DNA of 8,126 nucleotides from an uncultured Alphaproteobacteria bacterium. Lineage in GTDB: Bacteria; Pseudomonadota; Alphaproteobacteria; Rhizobiales; Hyphomicrobiaceae. The notes beneath the pieces were generated by a model. That model had not been told where the DNA came from. It saw only the letters and a program-made list of their open reading frames with translations, and did no database searches. Below, one piece after another: positions 1 to 5,716 of this stretch (position 1 is the stretch's first letter; every line of letters starts with the position of its first letter). Made by a program: the position numbers and the translations under genes. Location of the stretch: positions 1 to 8,126 of the forward strand of contig CALFEM010000108.1 of the NCBI GenBank assembly GCA_937950105.1, in the 5' to 3' direction.

Positions 1-992
1 GCCAGTTCCTCGCGCACCTTCTCCTTGGTGGCCGGGGCCTTCATTTCGCTGGCGACGATCGGCAGAACGCCGTGGCGCAGGTCCCAGATGTCCTTGGCGA
101 TGAGCACCAGACCGACGCCGCCGGCGACGACCGTGACCAGTCGCGCCAGAATCGTACCGACGAGCCGTTGGCCGATGCGCGTCGCGATGTTGGCCATCTG
201 CCGGCGCAACAGGATTACGGCGGCGCCGGTGATGCCGCCGCTCGATTGGCGCAGCACATCGCCCGAGGTCACCTCGGCGGCGCCCTTGCCGGCGTCGGCC
301 CGGAACTCGCCTTCCGCGTTCTGCGTGACGATGCGGGCGACGGCGGTGCCGTAGCGGGGACCGAGGAACGCCTGCAGGCATTTGAGCGCCGGCTCACTGG
401 CGTCGACACTCGCCATCTCGAGGTTCTTGCCGATCTCGCGGCCGACGCCGGTGGCCAGCCCCTCGATGCCGGTCTTGACCGCCTCGGAGCGGTAGACGCG
501 CTCGGCCACGGCGGTTGCCAGGGCCTGCGCCTTGTCCTTGTTGGCAAGCGAGGAGATCAGGTTGCCCCAGCTCGTCTCGTCGCGAACCTCGGCGACGGCG
601 ACGTCGACGCGCTGGTCGACGATCTGGTCGAGGCCCTGTGCCCGCCACTGGTCCTCGACCAGCGCCTTGTAGTCGACGCTGGCGAGGCCGCTCGAAAGTG
701 CCTTGGACGTGATGGTCTCGATGGCCTTGCGGAAGGTCGGCTCGTCGGTCGTCTGACAGGCCTCGTAATCGGCGCGCGACAAGGCAGTCGGGGCGGCGGC
801 GGGCGGGCTGCCTGTCGCGGGGGACGCGCCAAAGGCCCTGAGTGCGCCGGCCGCGTCGATGTCGGCCGCATTGCCGCGCACCATCGGCGGGGATTGCTGC
901 GTCTCTCCCGCGCGAAGCTGCGCAGGCAGGCTGGTGAGCGCGAGGCTGGCGGCCGTGATGGCGGAAACGGCGCGGACGGCGATGCAATGCAA
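1..992 (-). CDS. Secreted or membrane-anchored protein of unknown family, C-terminus cut by window edge
   Basis: An open frame runs without a stop from a TTG start at 992-990 off the left edge, giving 330 residues and part of a codon. I do not recognise the family. Residues 1-28 look like a Sec signal peptide: a short basic start, a hydrophobic core (AITAASLALTSL) and a likely cut after LRA. A Pro/Ala-rich linker follows (about 55-72), then a mostly helical, charged region with two cysteines (C79, C205) that could pair outside the cytoplasm. Residues about 279-299 (ILARLVTVVAGGVGLVLIAK) form one strong hydrophobic segment, followed by KDIWDLRHG. This suggests an exported protein anchored by a late membrane helix. 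The TTG start is chosen because GAGGAG lies 8 bases upstream and the signal peptide begins there; CTG at 998-996 would be too close to it. Long shadow frames on the other strand are due to high GC. Coding status is well supported, function is not. Confidence 0.8.
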   Translation of the reverse strand, partial: MHCIAVRAVSAITAASLALTSLPAQLRAGETQQSPPMVRGNAADIDAAGALRAFGASPATGSPPAAAPTALSRADYEACQTTDEPTFRKAIETITSKALSSGLASVDYKALVEDQWRAQGLDQIVDQRVDVAVAEVRDETSWGNLISSLANKDKAQALATAVAERVYRSEAVKTGIEGLATGVGREIGKNLEMASVDASEPALKCLQAFLGPRYGTAVARIVTQNAEGEFRADAGKGAAEVTSGDVLRQSSGGITGAAVILLRRQMANIATRIGQRLVGTILARLVTVVAGGVGLVLIAKDIWDLRHGVLPIVASEMKAPATKEKVREEL

Positions 993-1000
993 AATCAGGG

Positions 1001-1006
1001 CTCCTC
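1001..1006 (-). promoter_or_regulatory. Shine-Dalgarno site deciding a TTG start
   Basis: Read on the minus strand this is GAGGAG, 8 bases before the TTG at 992-990. No ATG or GTG in this frame lies between it and the signal peptide, so it is the main evidence for the non-ATG start of the left-edge gene. Confidence 0.6.
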
Positions 1007-1080
1007 GTCGGGCGGGACCGAGAGCCGGTGCAACGCCAGGCGCGGCCGCGGGCGTGCGACGGGCCGGCCCGCCGATGGAA

Positions 1081-1086
1081 AGTATA
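1081..1086 (-). promoter_or_regulatory. Possible -10 element for the left-edge gene
   Basis: On the minus strand this reads TATACT, close to the sigma-70 -10 consensus, about 90 bases upstream of the TTG start and in a locally AT-richer patch. No good -35 box lies at 16-18 bases: a TTGCTG occurs further upstream, but with a spacer of only 11. It is a weak candidate. Confidence 0.25.
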
Positions 1087-1399
1087 TCGTAAATGCGCAG
1101 CAACCGTGATGGGCTCCGCAGTGGCCGAAAACAGTGTTTCTCGAACCGGGCCGCGGCGTGGCGCGTTGTCGCGCCGGGGCGTGGCGAGCGCGGCCGGCCG
1201 TGCATGTGGTGCGGTGGACAGCGGTCGATGCCGCGCCGGCCGAGGCAAGCGGCCCTCCGCCATCGTCACATAGCATTAAGCATAGCCGAGGCTCGCAACG
1301 GCCTCGATGGCAAAAGCCGAGTATTCTCAAAACCGAGCCGGGAAGGGAGGCGACCTTCGGACAGTTCGTGGACGAGGAGGCGAGGCCGGGCTTCAACAT

Positions 1400-1440
1400 G
1401 AGTGTTGCGTGTTGCGTTGCAGCATTTCGAGTGTTGCAGG
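1400..1440. repeat. TGC-rich direct-repeat cluster
   Basis: GAGTGTTGC occurs at 1400-1408 and again at 1429-1437. Between them TGTTGCG is repeated in tandem (1403-1409 and 1410-1416) and runs into TTGCAGCA. The part at 1410-1424 (TGTTGCGTTGCAGCA) is a near-perfect inverted repeat, with TGTTGC facing GCAGCA around GTT. A further short inverted repeat, CAACA facing TGTTG, spans 1394-1407. Regularly spaced TGC/GCA half-sites are typical of repressor binding. Published alphaproteobacterial PhaR targets are TGC-rich with a TGC-spacer-GCA core, but assigning these sites to PhaR would be a guess. Confidence 0.4.
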
Positions 1441-1549
1441 CAGCGCCGGCTAGCGCGCCAGTTGGCCGCAACCGCAGCAGTTGCCACATTTCGGCCGCAC
1501 GCCGAACCGAAGTGACCCCGGCCCGGGTCCAATTGACTCGCGGCAGTTT

Positions 1550-1566
1550 ATTGTGCGATGCACAAT
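1550..1566. promoter_or_regulatory. Perfect 17-bp palindrome, probable operator
   Basis: ATTGTGC, three central bases (GAT) and GCACAAT form an exact 7-3-7 inverted repeat. The odd spacing and short arms fit the site of a dimeric helix-turn-helix regulator better than an RNA hairpin, since a three-base loop would be tight and no T-run follows. It contains TGC-N3-GCA, the same core as the site at 1413-1421. It lies 385 bases upstream of the hydrolase start and about 560 upstream of the left-edge gene, so its target is unclear. A TTGACT at 1533-1538 could be a -35 box just upstream, but no good -10 follows. Confidence 0.5.
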
Positions 1567-1666
1567 GGAGTGAACGACAAGCCTGTTCCGTTCGTTACAG
1601 CAGGCGGCTGAGTTTCGGTCATCATGTCTTTCGCAGACGGTGAATGACGCAAAACCAGCTTCGATT

Positions 1667-1682
1667 ACCGGCAGTTGCCGGT
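1667..1682. other. Small perfect hairpin
   Basis: ACCGGCA and TGCCGGT are exact inverse complements separated by two bases (GT), which allows a six-pair stem with a four-base loop. No T-run follows on either strand, so it is not a standard terminator. It may be an operator or part of a transcript leader. Confidence 0.35.
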
Positions 1683-1939
1683 CAGGACGCAGGGGCGGAA
1701 GGACGTCCCGGCGTCTATCCACGGCCCACCGGCCGGGGGTGATTTGTTGCAGGTGGCAGATCGTTTCTGCCCCGACAATCTACTCGCCGGCGCCGCGGTG
1801 CGACATGCGCGGTCGAATTCCGGCGGGCAGCACGTAGACGACTTGAAGTGAGCGGCGTCAGGCCTTGCGTCAAAAAACGGGCTTGGCGGCTGGGACGATC
1901 ATGGGCTACTCGTTAATTGGAGTGGCGTAAGAGCGAGTT

Positions 1940-1949
1940 CAGTTAACTG
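1940..1949. promoter_or_regulatory. Palindrome touching the hydrolase start codon
   Basis: CAGTTAACTG is a perfect 10-bp palindrome ending one base before the ATG at 1951, where a ribosome-binding site would normally sit. The nearest purine-rich stretch, GAGCGAG at 1931-1937, is 13 bases from the ATG. It could be a protein-binding half-site or simply chance. Confidence 0.25.
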
Positions 1950-1950
1950 C

Positions 1951-2844
1951 ATGAACAAGAACGATAAAAGCAAAGGCCACCAGGGCACGTACAAGATCGA
2001 GGGCGGGCGCACCGGCGTTCTCCTCGTGCACAGCCTGGGTGGCACGCCTGTCGAGCTGAGGTTCCTTGCACAAGGGCTGGGCCGCTGCGGGTTCTCGGTG
2101 AGCTGTCCGTTCGTGCCCGGCATGACCGCCGGAACCGACGTTTCGGGCATCTCCACCTGGCAGGACTGGTACGCAGGTATCGAGGCGGCCTACGACGAAC
2201 TGGCTGAGCACTGCGATACGATCTATGTCGGCGGCCTGTCGGCTGGCGCCGTGCTGGCGCTGCACCTTGCCGCGCAGCGTCAGGGCAAGATCAAGGGGCT
2301 CATGCTGTTCGCGCCGACGCTGTGGCCGAACGGCTGGGCGATCCCGTGGTACTTCAACTTCTTCCGCCTGGTGCAGGACCGCTTCTCGGCGCGCCTGTTC
2401 CATTTCAGGCAGCGTCAGCCGTTCGGTATCAAGGACGAGCGCATCCGCAAGTTCGTACTCGACAGCTTCGCCACGGACGATCGTCCGGTCGAGGATCTGT
2501 TCGGTCGCGGCGGCGGTCTCGTGCTGGAGTTCCGGCGTCTGGTCGCCGTCGTGAAGCGTGAGATCTCGGGCATCGCCCAGCCGACGCTCATCATGCATCC
2601 GCGCCACGACGACCAGAGCGACATCTCCAATGCCTTCAAGCTGCAGCGCGGGCTCTCCGGCATGGTCGAAATGCTGGTGCTCGACGACTGCTACCACATG
2701 GTCACGCTCGACCGGCAGCGGAACCTGGTGGTCGATCGCGCCGTCGATTTCGCGGAACGCCTTGTGGCGGCCGAGCGTGCCGCCGAGCGTACCGTGCGTC
2801 CGCTCAATGCGCAGACGCGCCTCAATACGGTGGCGGCCGAGTAG
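1951..2844 (+). CDS. Alpha/beta hydrolase, Est30-like carboxylesterase family
   Basis: The 297-residue product has the full catalytic layout of the Est30-type carboxylesterase / monoacylglycerol-lipase-like hydrolases. The oxyanion-hole strand is VLLVHSLGGTP (23-33). The nucleophile elbow is GLSAG, with Ser97. The acid is probably Asp220 in HPRHDDQSD and the base His249 in CYHMVTLD, both matching the RHD and GHVITLD patterns of Est30. Family members hydrolyse carboxylic esters of short to medium acyl chains; the natural substrate here is unknown. No signal peptide is seen, so it is probably cytoplasmic. Est30 has about 247 residues; the extra length is in the cap region after the nucleophile (about 123-200, rich in Trp, Phe and Arg) and a C-terminal tail after about 272 rich in Ala, Arg and Glu. 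The ATG is the first plausible start; its ribosome site is weak. It looks monocistronic. Confidence 0.88.
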   Translation: MNKNDKSKGHQGTYKIEGGRTGVLLVHSLGGTPVELRFLAQGLGRCGFSVSCPFVPGMTAGTDVSGISTWQDWYAGIEAAYDELAEHCDTIYVGGLSAGAVLALHLAAQRQGKIKGLMLFAPTLWPNGWAIPWYFNFFRLVQDRFSARLFHFRQRQPFGIKDERIRKFVLDSFATDDRPVEDLFGRGGGLVLEFRRLVAVVKREISGIAQPTLIMHPRHDDQSDISNAFKLQRGLSGMVEMLVLDDCYHMVTLDRQRNLVVDRAVDFAERLVAAERAAERTVRPLNAQTRLNTVAAE

Positions 2845-2858
2845 CGCGAAACGAGATC

Positions 2859-2887
2859 GGGGCCACGCGACGGTATCGCGCGGCCCC
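2859..2887. terminator. Hairpin between convergent genes, probable bidirectional terminator
   Basis: Twelve-base arms (2859-2870 and 2876-2887) pair with a single mismatch around a five-base loop (CGGTA); the outer six pairs are GGGGCC with GGCCCC. It sits 14 bases after the hydrolase stop and about 31 bases beyond the stop of the convergent DUF2147 gene. There is no U-tract on either side, so termination may need Rho, or the hairpin may protect 3' ends. Confidence 0.55.
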
Positions 2888-2918
2888 ACCTGCAACTCGA
2901 TGCGACTGTTGGCGACTT

Positions 2919-3482
2919 TCAGCGGCTCGATGAACGCGGCGCGCTGGCGGGTGCCGGTGCGGTGACGTTGCACGACGGCAGATTGGCCGGTGCGCGGGTC
3001 CAGGTGAACGACTTCGACAGCAGCTTCACGCCCTTGTAGCCTGTCAGGATCAGATTGTTGCGGCCTTCGACCGTCAGGGCCGCGTCATAGGACTTGCCGA
3101 CCTTCGGGTCGTAGACCCAGCCGCCGTCGAGCGTGCCGTCGGACTGGCGGGTCAGATTGCCGAGGATCTGGAGTCCGCAGATCGGACGGCCGCGCATCTG
3201 GGTGTTCGGATTGTAGCCGTCGTAGAGCGGCCTGCCGTCGGCGCCGAGCGGATCGCGCAGCCACACGATGCGGCCGCAGAGTTTGTCGGCGCATGGATAG
3301 ATCTCGACGGCGCCCTTGCCGGTATCGTCGTACCAGATGCCGGCCTCCTTGGCGCCGGCGGCCTCGGCCGGGGAACCGGCGGCGAGACCGAGAACGGCGA
3401 GAGCGGCGATGGCGCCGCGCAGCGTTGCGGGCGATGCGGCCCGAAGCGTGCGAGAGCGGAGCGAGGTGTTGGTGTCGGACAT
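2919..3482 (-). CDS. DUF2147 family secreted protein
   Basis: The product has 187 residues. A long basic N-terminus leads into a hydrophobic core (about 23-36) and a signal-peptidase site after AEA (41), so export to the periplasm is expected. The mature part opens with GIWYDDTGKGAVEIYPC and continues with LCGRIVWLRDP, the hallmark start of DUF2147 (PF09917), a small lipocalin-like beta-barrel domain common in proteobacteria and of no assigned reaction. GGWVYDPKVGKSY (120-132) and the ending LTGYKGVKLLSKSFTWTR (about 146-163) also fit. Cysteines at 64, 69, 102 and 171 could form disulfides in the periplasm. A Pro/Ala/Ser-rich tail follows residue 172. The ATG at 3482 has no clear Shine-Dalgarno site, but no better start precedes the signal peptide. 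It converges with the hydrolase and diverges from the exporter operon; it seems to be a single gene. A ligand-binding or envelope-stress role would be a guess. Confidence 0.9.
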   Translation of the reverse strand: MSDTNTSLRSRTLRAASPATLRGAIAALAVLGLAAGSPAEAAGAKEAGIWYDDTGKGAVEIYPCADKLCGRIVWLRDPLGADGRPLYDGYNPNTQMRGRPICGLQILGNLTRQSDGTLDGGWVYDPKVGKSYDAALTVEGRNNLILTGYKGVKLLSKSFTWTRAPANLPSCNVTAPAPASAPRSSSR

Positions 3483-3836
3483 GGCGAGCTACGATTTACC
3501 GAGTTGCTGTCGGATGATGGCGATCGCGGAGCCGCTTCAGTACGGCTGGCGCGAGCCTGCGCAGCGCGGCCCGGATGTCGAGCGGCGCGCGACGATTGGC
3601 CAACAGGTTTACGGCAAGCGCAAGGCCGTCGCGCATATGACGTTAAGGCCGGCTATCGATAATCACGCAGCTTGCCGGTCGGAATGTGCGACGATCGGAC
3701 CGGGATCGGCCCGAGGCGCGCCCTTGTTCAGCCTCAGTTCGCCCGTCACTACGAGACTTGATCGGCATCTGGCCGTTGCCGCCGCACGTGCGGCACCCGC
3801 CGATCGCCCTTGCAACGAAATGACCGGACAGGCGCG
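3483..3836. other. Divergent intergenic region between the DUF2147 gene and the exporter operon
   Basis: These 354 bases should hold promoters for both flanking genes. I see no convincing sigma-70 pair. The AT-richest part is 3635-3663, with CATATG at 3634-3639 and the palindrome TATCGATA at 3654-3661. On the minus strand TTATCG (3662-3657) and CATATG are 17 bases apart and could be a weak promoter for the DUF2147 gene. TTGGCCAA at 3596-3603 is another 8-bp palindrome. The structured element at 3760-3805 is listed separately. The open frames crossing the region look like GC-driven chance frames. Confidence 0.45.
3760..3805. promoter_or_regulatory. Nested inverted repeats upstream of the exporter operon
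   Basis: GCCGCACGTGCGGC at 3781-3794 is a perfect 14-bp palindrome, ending 42 bases before the permease ATG. It is enclosed by a second inverted repeat, GATCGGC at 3760-3766 and GCCGATC at 3799-3805. As DNA the inner palindrome could bind a regulator. As RNA the outer arms could form a seven-pair stem with the inner hairpin inside. Location suggests control of the exporter operon. Confidence 0.4.
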
Positions 3837-4967
3837 ATGATCCTTACGCTCGCATTCCGAAACCTTTTTCACGATCGCGTGCGCCTCGCGGTGACCCTGA
3901 TCGGCATCCTGTTCTCGATCGTGCTGGTGGCGGTGCAACTCGGCCTCTATCTCGGCTCGAGCCGCATGATCACGTCGAACATCGACAACGCCAGGGGTGA
4001 ACTCTGGATCACGGCGTTCGGCGCCAAGAGCTTCGAGGACGGCGGTCTGCTGCTGCATTCGGCCGAGCGGCATCAGGCGCTGGCCGCGGCCGGCGTCGCC
4101 GAGGTCATTCCGCTGGTCGTCTCGTTCGCCGAATGGCGGCGTCCGAACGGCGGCAGCACCCGCGTCGTCGTCGTCGGCACCGATCCCGAGGACGGCGGCC
4201 TCGTGCCGTGGTCGCTCACCGACGGCACCTGGCTCGACGTGAAGTCGCCGGACGGCATCGCCGTCGACAAGTCCTACCTCGCCGAGCTCGACGTCAAGGG
4301 CATCGGCGATACCGCGCAGGTTGCTCACGGCCGCGTGCGTATCAAGGCGCTGACCGAGGGTGTGCGCTCGTTCACGCAGGCGCCCTACGCCTATATGCCG
4401 ATCTCGCGGGCGCGCCACCTGCTCGGCGCGCCGGGCGATGCGACCAGCTTCTATCTCGTCAAGCTGCAGCCCGGAGCCGACGTCGAGTCGGTGCGGCGCG
4501 ATCTCAAGAGCCGCTTCGAATCCGCCGAGGTTCTGACGGCCGAGGAATTCCGCGATCGCAGCCTCAACACGTGGCTGTTCCAGACCGGCGCCGGTGTCGC
4601 CCTGATCGGCGGCGCGCTGCTCGGTCTGCTGGTCGGCACGGTGATCGTCGCGCAGACGCTCTATTCGAGTACCAAGGACCACCTCGCCGAATTCGCCACG
4701 CTGCGTGCGCTGGGCTCGTCGTCGGGCTACATTCACAAGGTCATTCTCGGCCAGGCGGGTCTCAGTGCCGTCATCGGCTATGTGCTCGGCATGATCATCG
4801 CGCTCGCCGTCGTCTATGCGAGCCGCGGCACGCCGCTGCCGATGGTCATGACGCCGTGGCTCGCCGCGGCGCTGTTCGCCGTCACGATCTTCATGTGCGC
4901 CATCTCGCAGTTGTCCGCGATCTTCAAGGTGACGAAGATCGATCCAGCTATGGTGTTCAGCAAATGA
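3837..4967 (+). CDS. ABC exporter permease, DevC/FtsX type
   Basis: This 376-residue inner-membrane protein is the transmembrane subunit of a type VII (MacB/FtsX-like) ABC exporter. TM1 lies at about 18-38, a large periplasmic domain (MacB_PCD type) at about 40-245, and the FtsX-type block with TM2 (253-274), TM3 (302-328) and TM4 (338-360) follows. The start MILTLAFRNLFHDRVRLAVT and the end KVTKIDPAMVFSK are typical of the DevC family (TIGR01185 type). EFATLRALGSSSGYIHKVI (285-303) is the cytoplasmic coupling region that contacts the ATPase. I chose ATG 3837 because the protein then begins as its relatives do and GGACAGG (3826-3832) lies just upstream; a TTG at 3810 would add nine residues but has no ribosome site. 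Its stop overlaps the ATPase start (ATGA), so the two are translationally coupled. It probably works as a dimer. The single-permease layout resembles cyanobacterial DevC, which exports glycolipid; the cargo here is unknown. Confidence 0.92.
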   Translation: MILTLAFRNLFHDRVRLAVTLIGILFSIVLVAVQLGLYLGSSRMITSNIDNARGELWITAFGAKSFEDGGLLLHSAERHQALAAAGVAEVIPLVVSFAEWRRPNGGSTRVVVVGTDPEDGGLVPWSLTDGTWLDVKSPDGIAVDKSYLAELDVKGIGDTAQVAHGRVRIKALTEGVRSFTQAPYAYMPISRARHLLGAPGDATSFYLVKLQPGADVESVRRDLKSRFESAEVLTAEEFRDRSLNTWLFQTGAGVALIGGALLGLLVGTVIVAQTLYSSTKDHLAEFATLRALGSSSGYIHKVILGQAGLSAVIGYVLGMIIALAVVYASRGTPLPMVMTPWLAAALFAVTIFMCAISQLSAIFKVTKIDPAMVFSK

Positions 4968-5716
4968 AACGCGAACCCGTGCTCGAGGCCGTCGACATCG
5001 TCAAGGAGCTGGGCTCCGGGGCGGCCAAGGTGCAGGCGCTGAAAGGCGTCTCGATGGCTCTGCGGCCGTCCGAGCTGACGCTGCTGATGGGGCCCTCCGG
5101 CAGCGGCAAGACCACCCTGCTGTCGATCCTCGGCTGCATCCTGAAGCCGACCTCGGGAGACGTCCGCGTGGTCGGCGAGTCGACCATCGGCATGTCGGCC
5201 GAACAGCTGGCGACCGTGCGTCGCGCGCACATCGGCTTCATTTTCCAGTCGTACAATCTGTTCCCCACGCTGTCGGCGATCGAGAACGTGCGCATCGCGC
5301 TCGACGTGCGCGGGCAGAGCGGCTTCAAGGCGGCGGCCCGCGCCGAGGAAGTGCTGCGCGACGTCGGCCTCGGCCACCGCCTGCGCTATCACCCGGGCAA
5401 CATGTCGGGCGGTGAGCAGCAGCGCGTCGCCGTAGCGCGCGCCATCGCCGCATCGCCCTCCGTCGTACTCGCGGACGAGCCGACGGCGGCCCTCGACACC
5501 GAGAACGGCCATGCCGTGATGGCGCTGCTGGCGCGCATCGCCAAGGAGCAGGCGCGCAGCGTGCTCGTCGTCACCCACGATCCCCGCACTCTGCCCTACG
5601 CCGATCGCGTGGTGCGCATCGAGGACGGACGAATTGTCGGAGAGGAGCGCCGGCCCGAAGGCCTCGACGCTCCCGAAATCACGGATCTCGCTAAGAGGCG
5701 CAAGGCACATGCTTAA
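4964..5716 (+). CDS. ABC exporter ATP-binding subunit, DevA/MacB-ATPase type
   Basis: The 250-residue product is a complete nucleotide-binding domain. Walker A is GPSGSGKTT (43-51), the Q-loop is Q95 in FIFQSYNLFPTLSA, the ABC signature is MSGGEQQR (147-154), Walker B is VVLADEP (167-173) with catalytic Glu172, the D-loop is AALD (175-178), and the switch histidine is His205 in VVTHD. The FQSYNLFPTLSAIENV stretch and ADEPTAALD are typical of the MacB/LolD/DevA group, which powers export or extraction from the inner membrane. The signature starts with Met rather than Leu and has Glu in place of the common Gln, both tolerated in this group. The start overlaps the permease stop by four bases (ATGA) and the adaptor start lies inside its last codons, so subunit ratios are probably set by coupled translation. 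A basic C-terminal tail (LAKRRKAHA) follows the domain. Confidence 0.95.
   Translation: MKREPVLEAVDIVKELGSGAAKVQALKGVSMALRPSELTLLMGPSGSGKTTLLSILGCILKPTSGDVRVVGESTIGMSAEQLATVRRAHIGFIFQSYNLFPTLSAIENVRIALDVRGQSGFKAAARAEEVLRDVGLGHRLRYHPGNMSGGEQQRVAVARAIAASPSVVLADEPTAALDTENGHAVMALLARIAKEQARSVLVVTHDPRTLPYADRVVRIEDGRIVGEERRPEGLDAPEITDLAKRRKAHA
5693..5698 (+). promoter_or_regulatory. Shine-Dalgarno site deciding the adaptor start
   Basis: AAGAGG lies 10 bases before the ATG at 5709, inside the end of the ATPase gene. It favours that ATG, which opens directly into the membrane anchor, over an upstream in-frame start at 5634 that would add 25 hydrophilic residues before the anchor. Confidence 0.55.

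Larger units (their letters stand above)
993..1950. other. Gene-free region of about 960 bases between divergent genes
   Basis: The left-edge gene and the hydrolase diverge from this stretch. The open frames in it (up to 169 codons) encode Arg/Ser/Cys-rich peptides with no domain, no good ribosome site and no third-position GC bias, so I treat them as chance frames. Base composition is more mixed than in the flanking genes, with AT-richer patches around 1265-1330 and 1530-1660. I found no tRNA, SRP RNA, RNase P, tmRNA or transposase remnant by eye. Recognisable structure is limited to a TGC-rich repeat cluster, a 17-bp palindrome, a small hairpin and a palindrome touching the hydrolase start, each listed separately. 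For the hydrolase promoter I see only a weak TTGGCG at 1883-1888 with no convincing -10. An unrecognised small RNA is possible. Confidence 0.55.

Noticed and set aside
72..1109. A 345-codon plus-strand open frame opposite the left-edge gene
   Set aside because: It mirrors the minus-strand coding frame, has a Gly/Arg/Ala-rich product with no domain, and the opposite frame has a signal peptide, a ribosome site and sensible composition.
1310..1370. A GGAAGGGAGGCGACC-like stretch reminiscent of a small SRP RNA tip
   Set aside because: The conserved loop and paired flanks of SRP RNA are not present.
1134..1643. A 169-codon frame in the gene-free region
   Set aside because: No ribosome site, no domain, no third-position GC bias and a composition typical of random GC-rich sequence.
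1939..2973. A 344-codon minus-strand open frame across the hydrolase
   Set aside because: It is the antisense shadow of a gene with a complete catalytic pattern, and it also runs into the DUF2147 gene in another frame.
3663..4736. A 357-codon minus-strand open frame opposite the permease
   Set aside because: The product is rich in Arg, Asp, His and Gln with no domain; the plus strand encodes a clear DevC-type permease.
4133..4963. An N-terminal extension of the ATPase frame back to 4133
   Set aside because: The extension is an Arg-rich out-of-frame reading of the permease; the ATPase begins naturally at the ATGA overlap at 4964.
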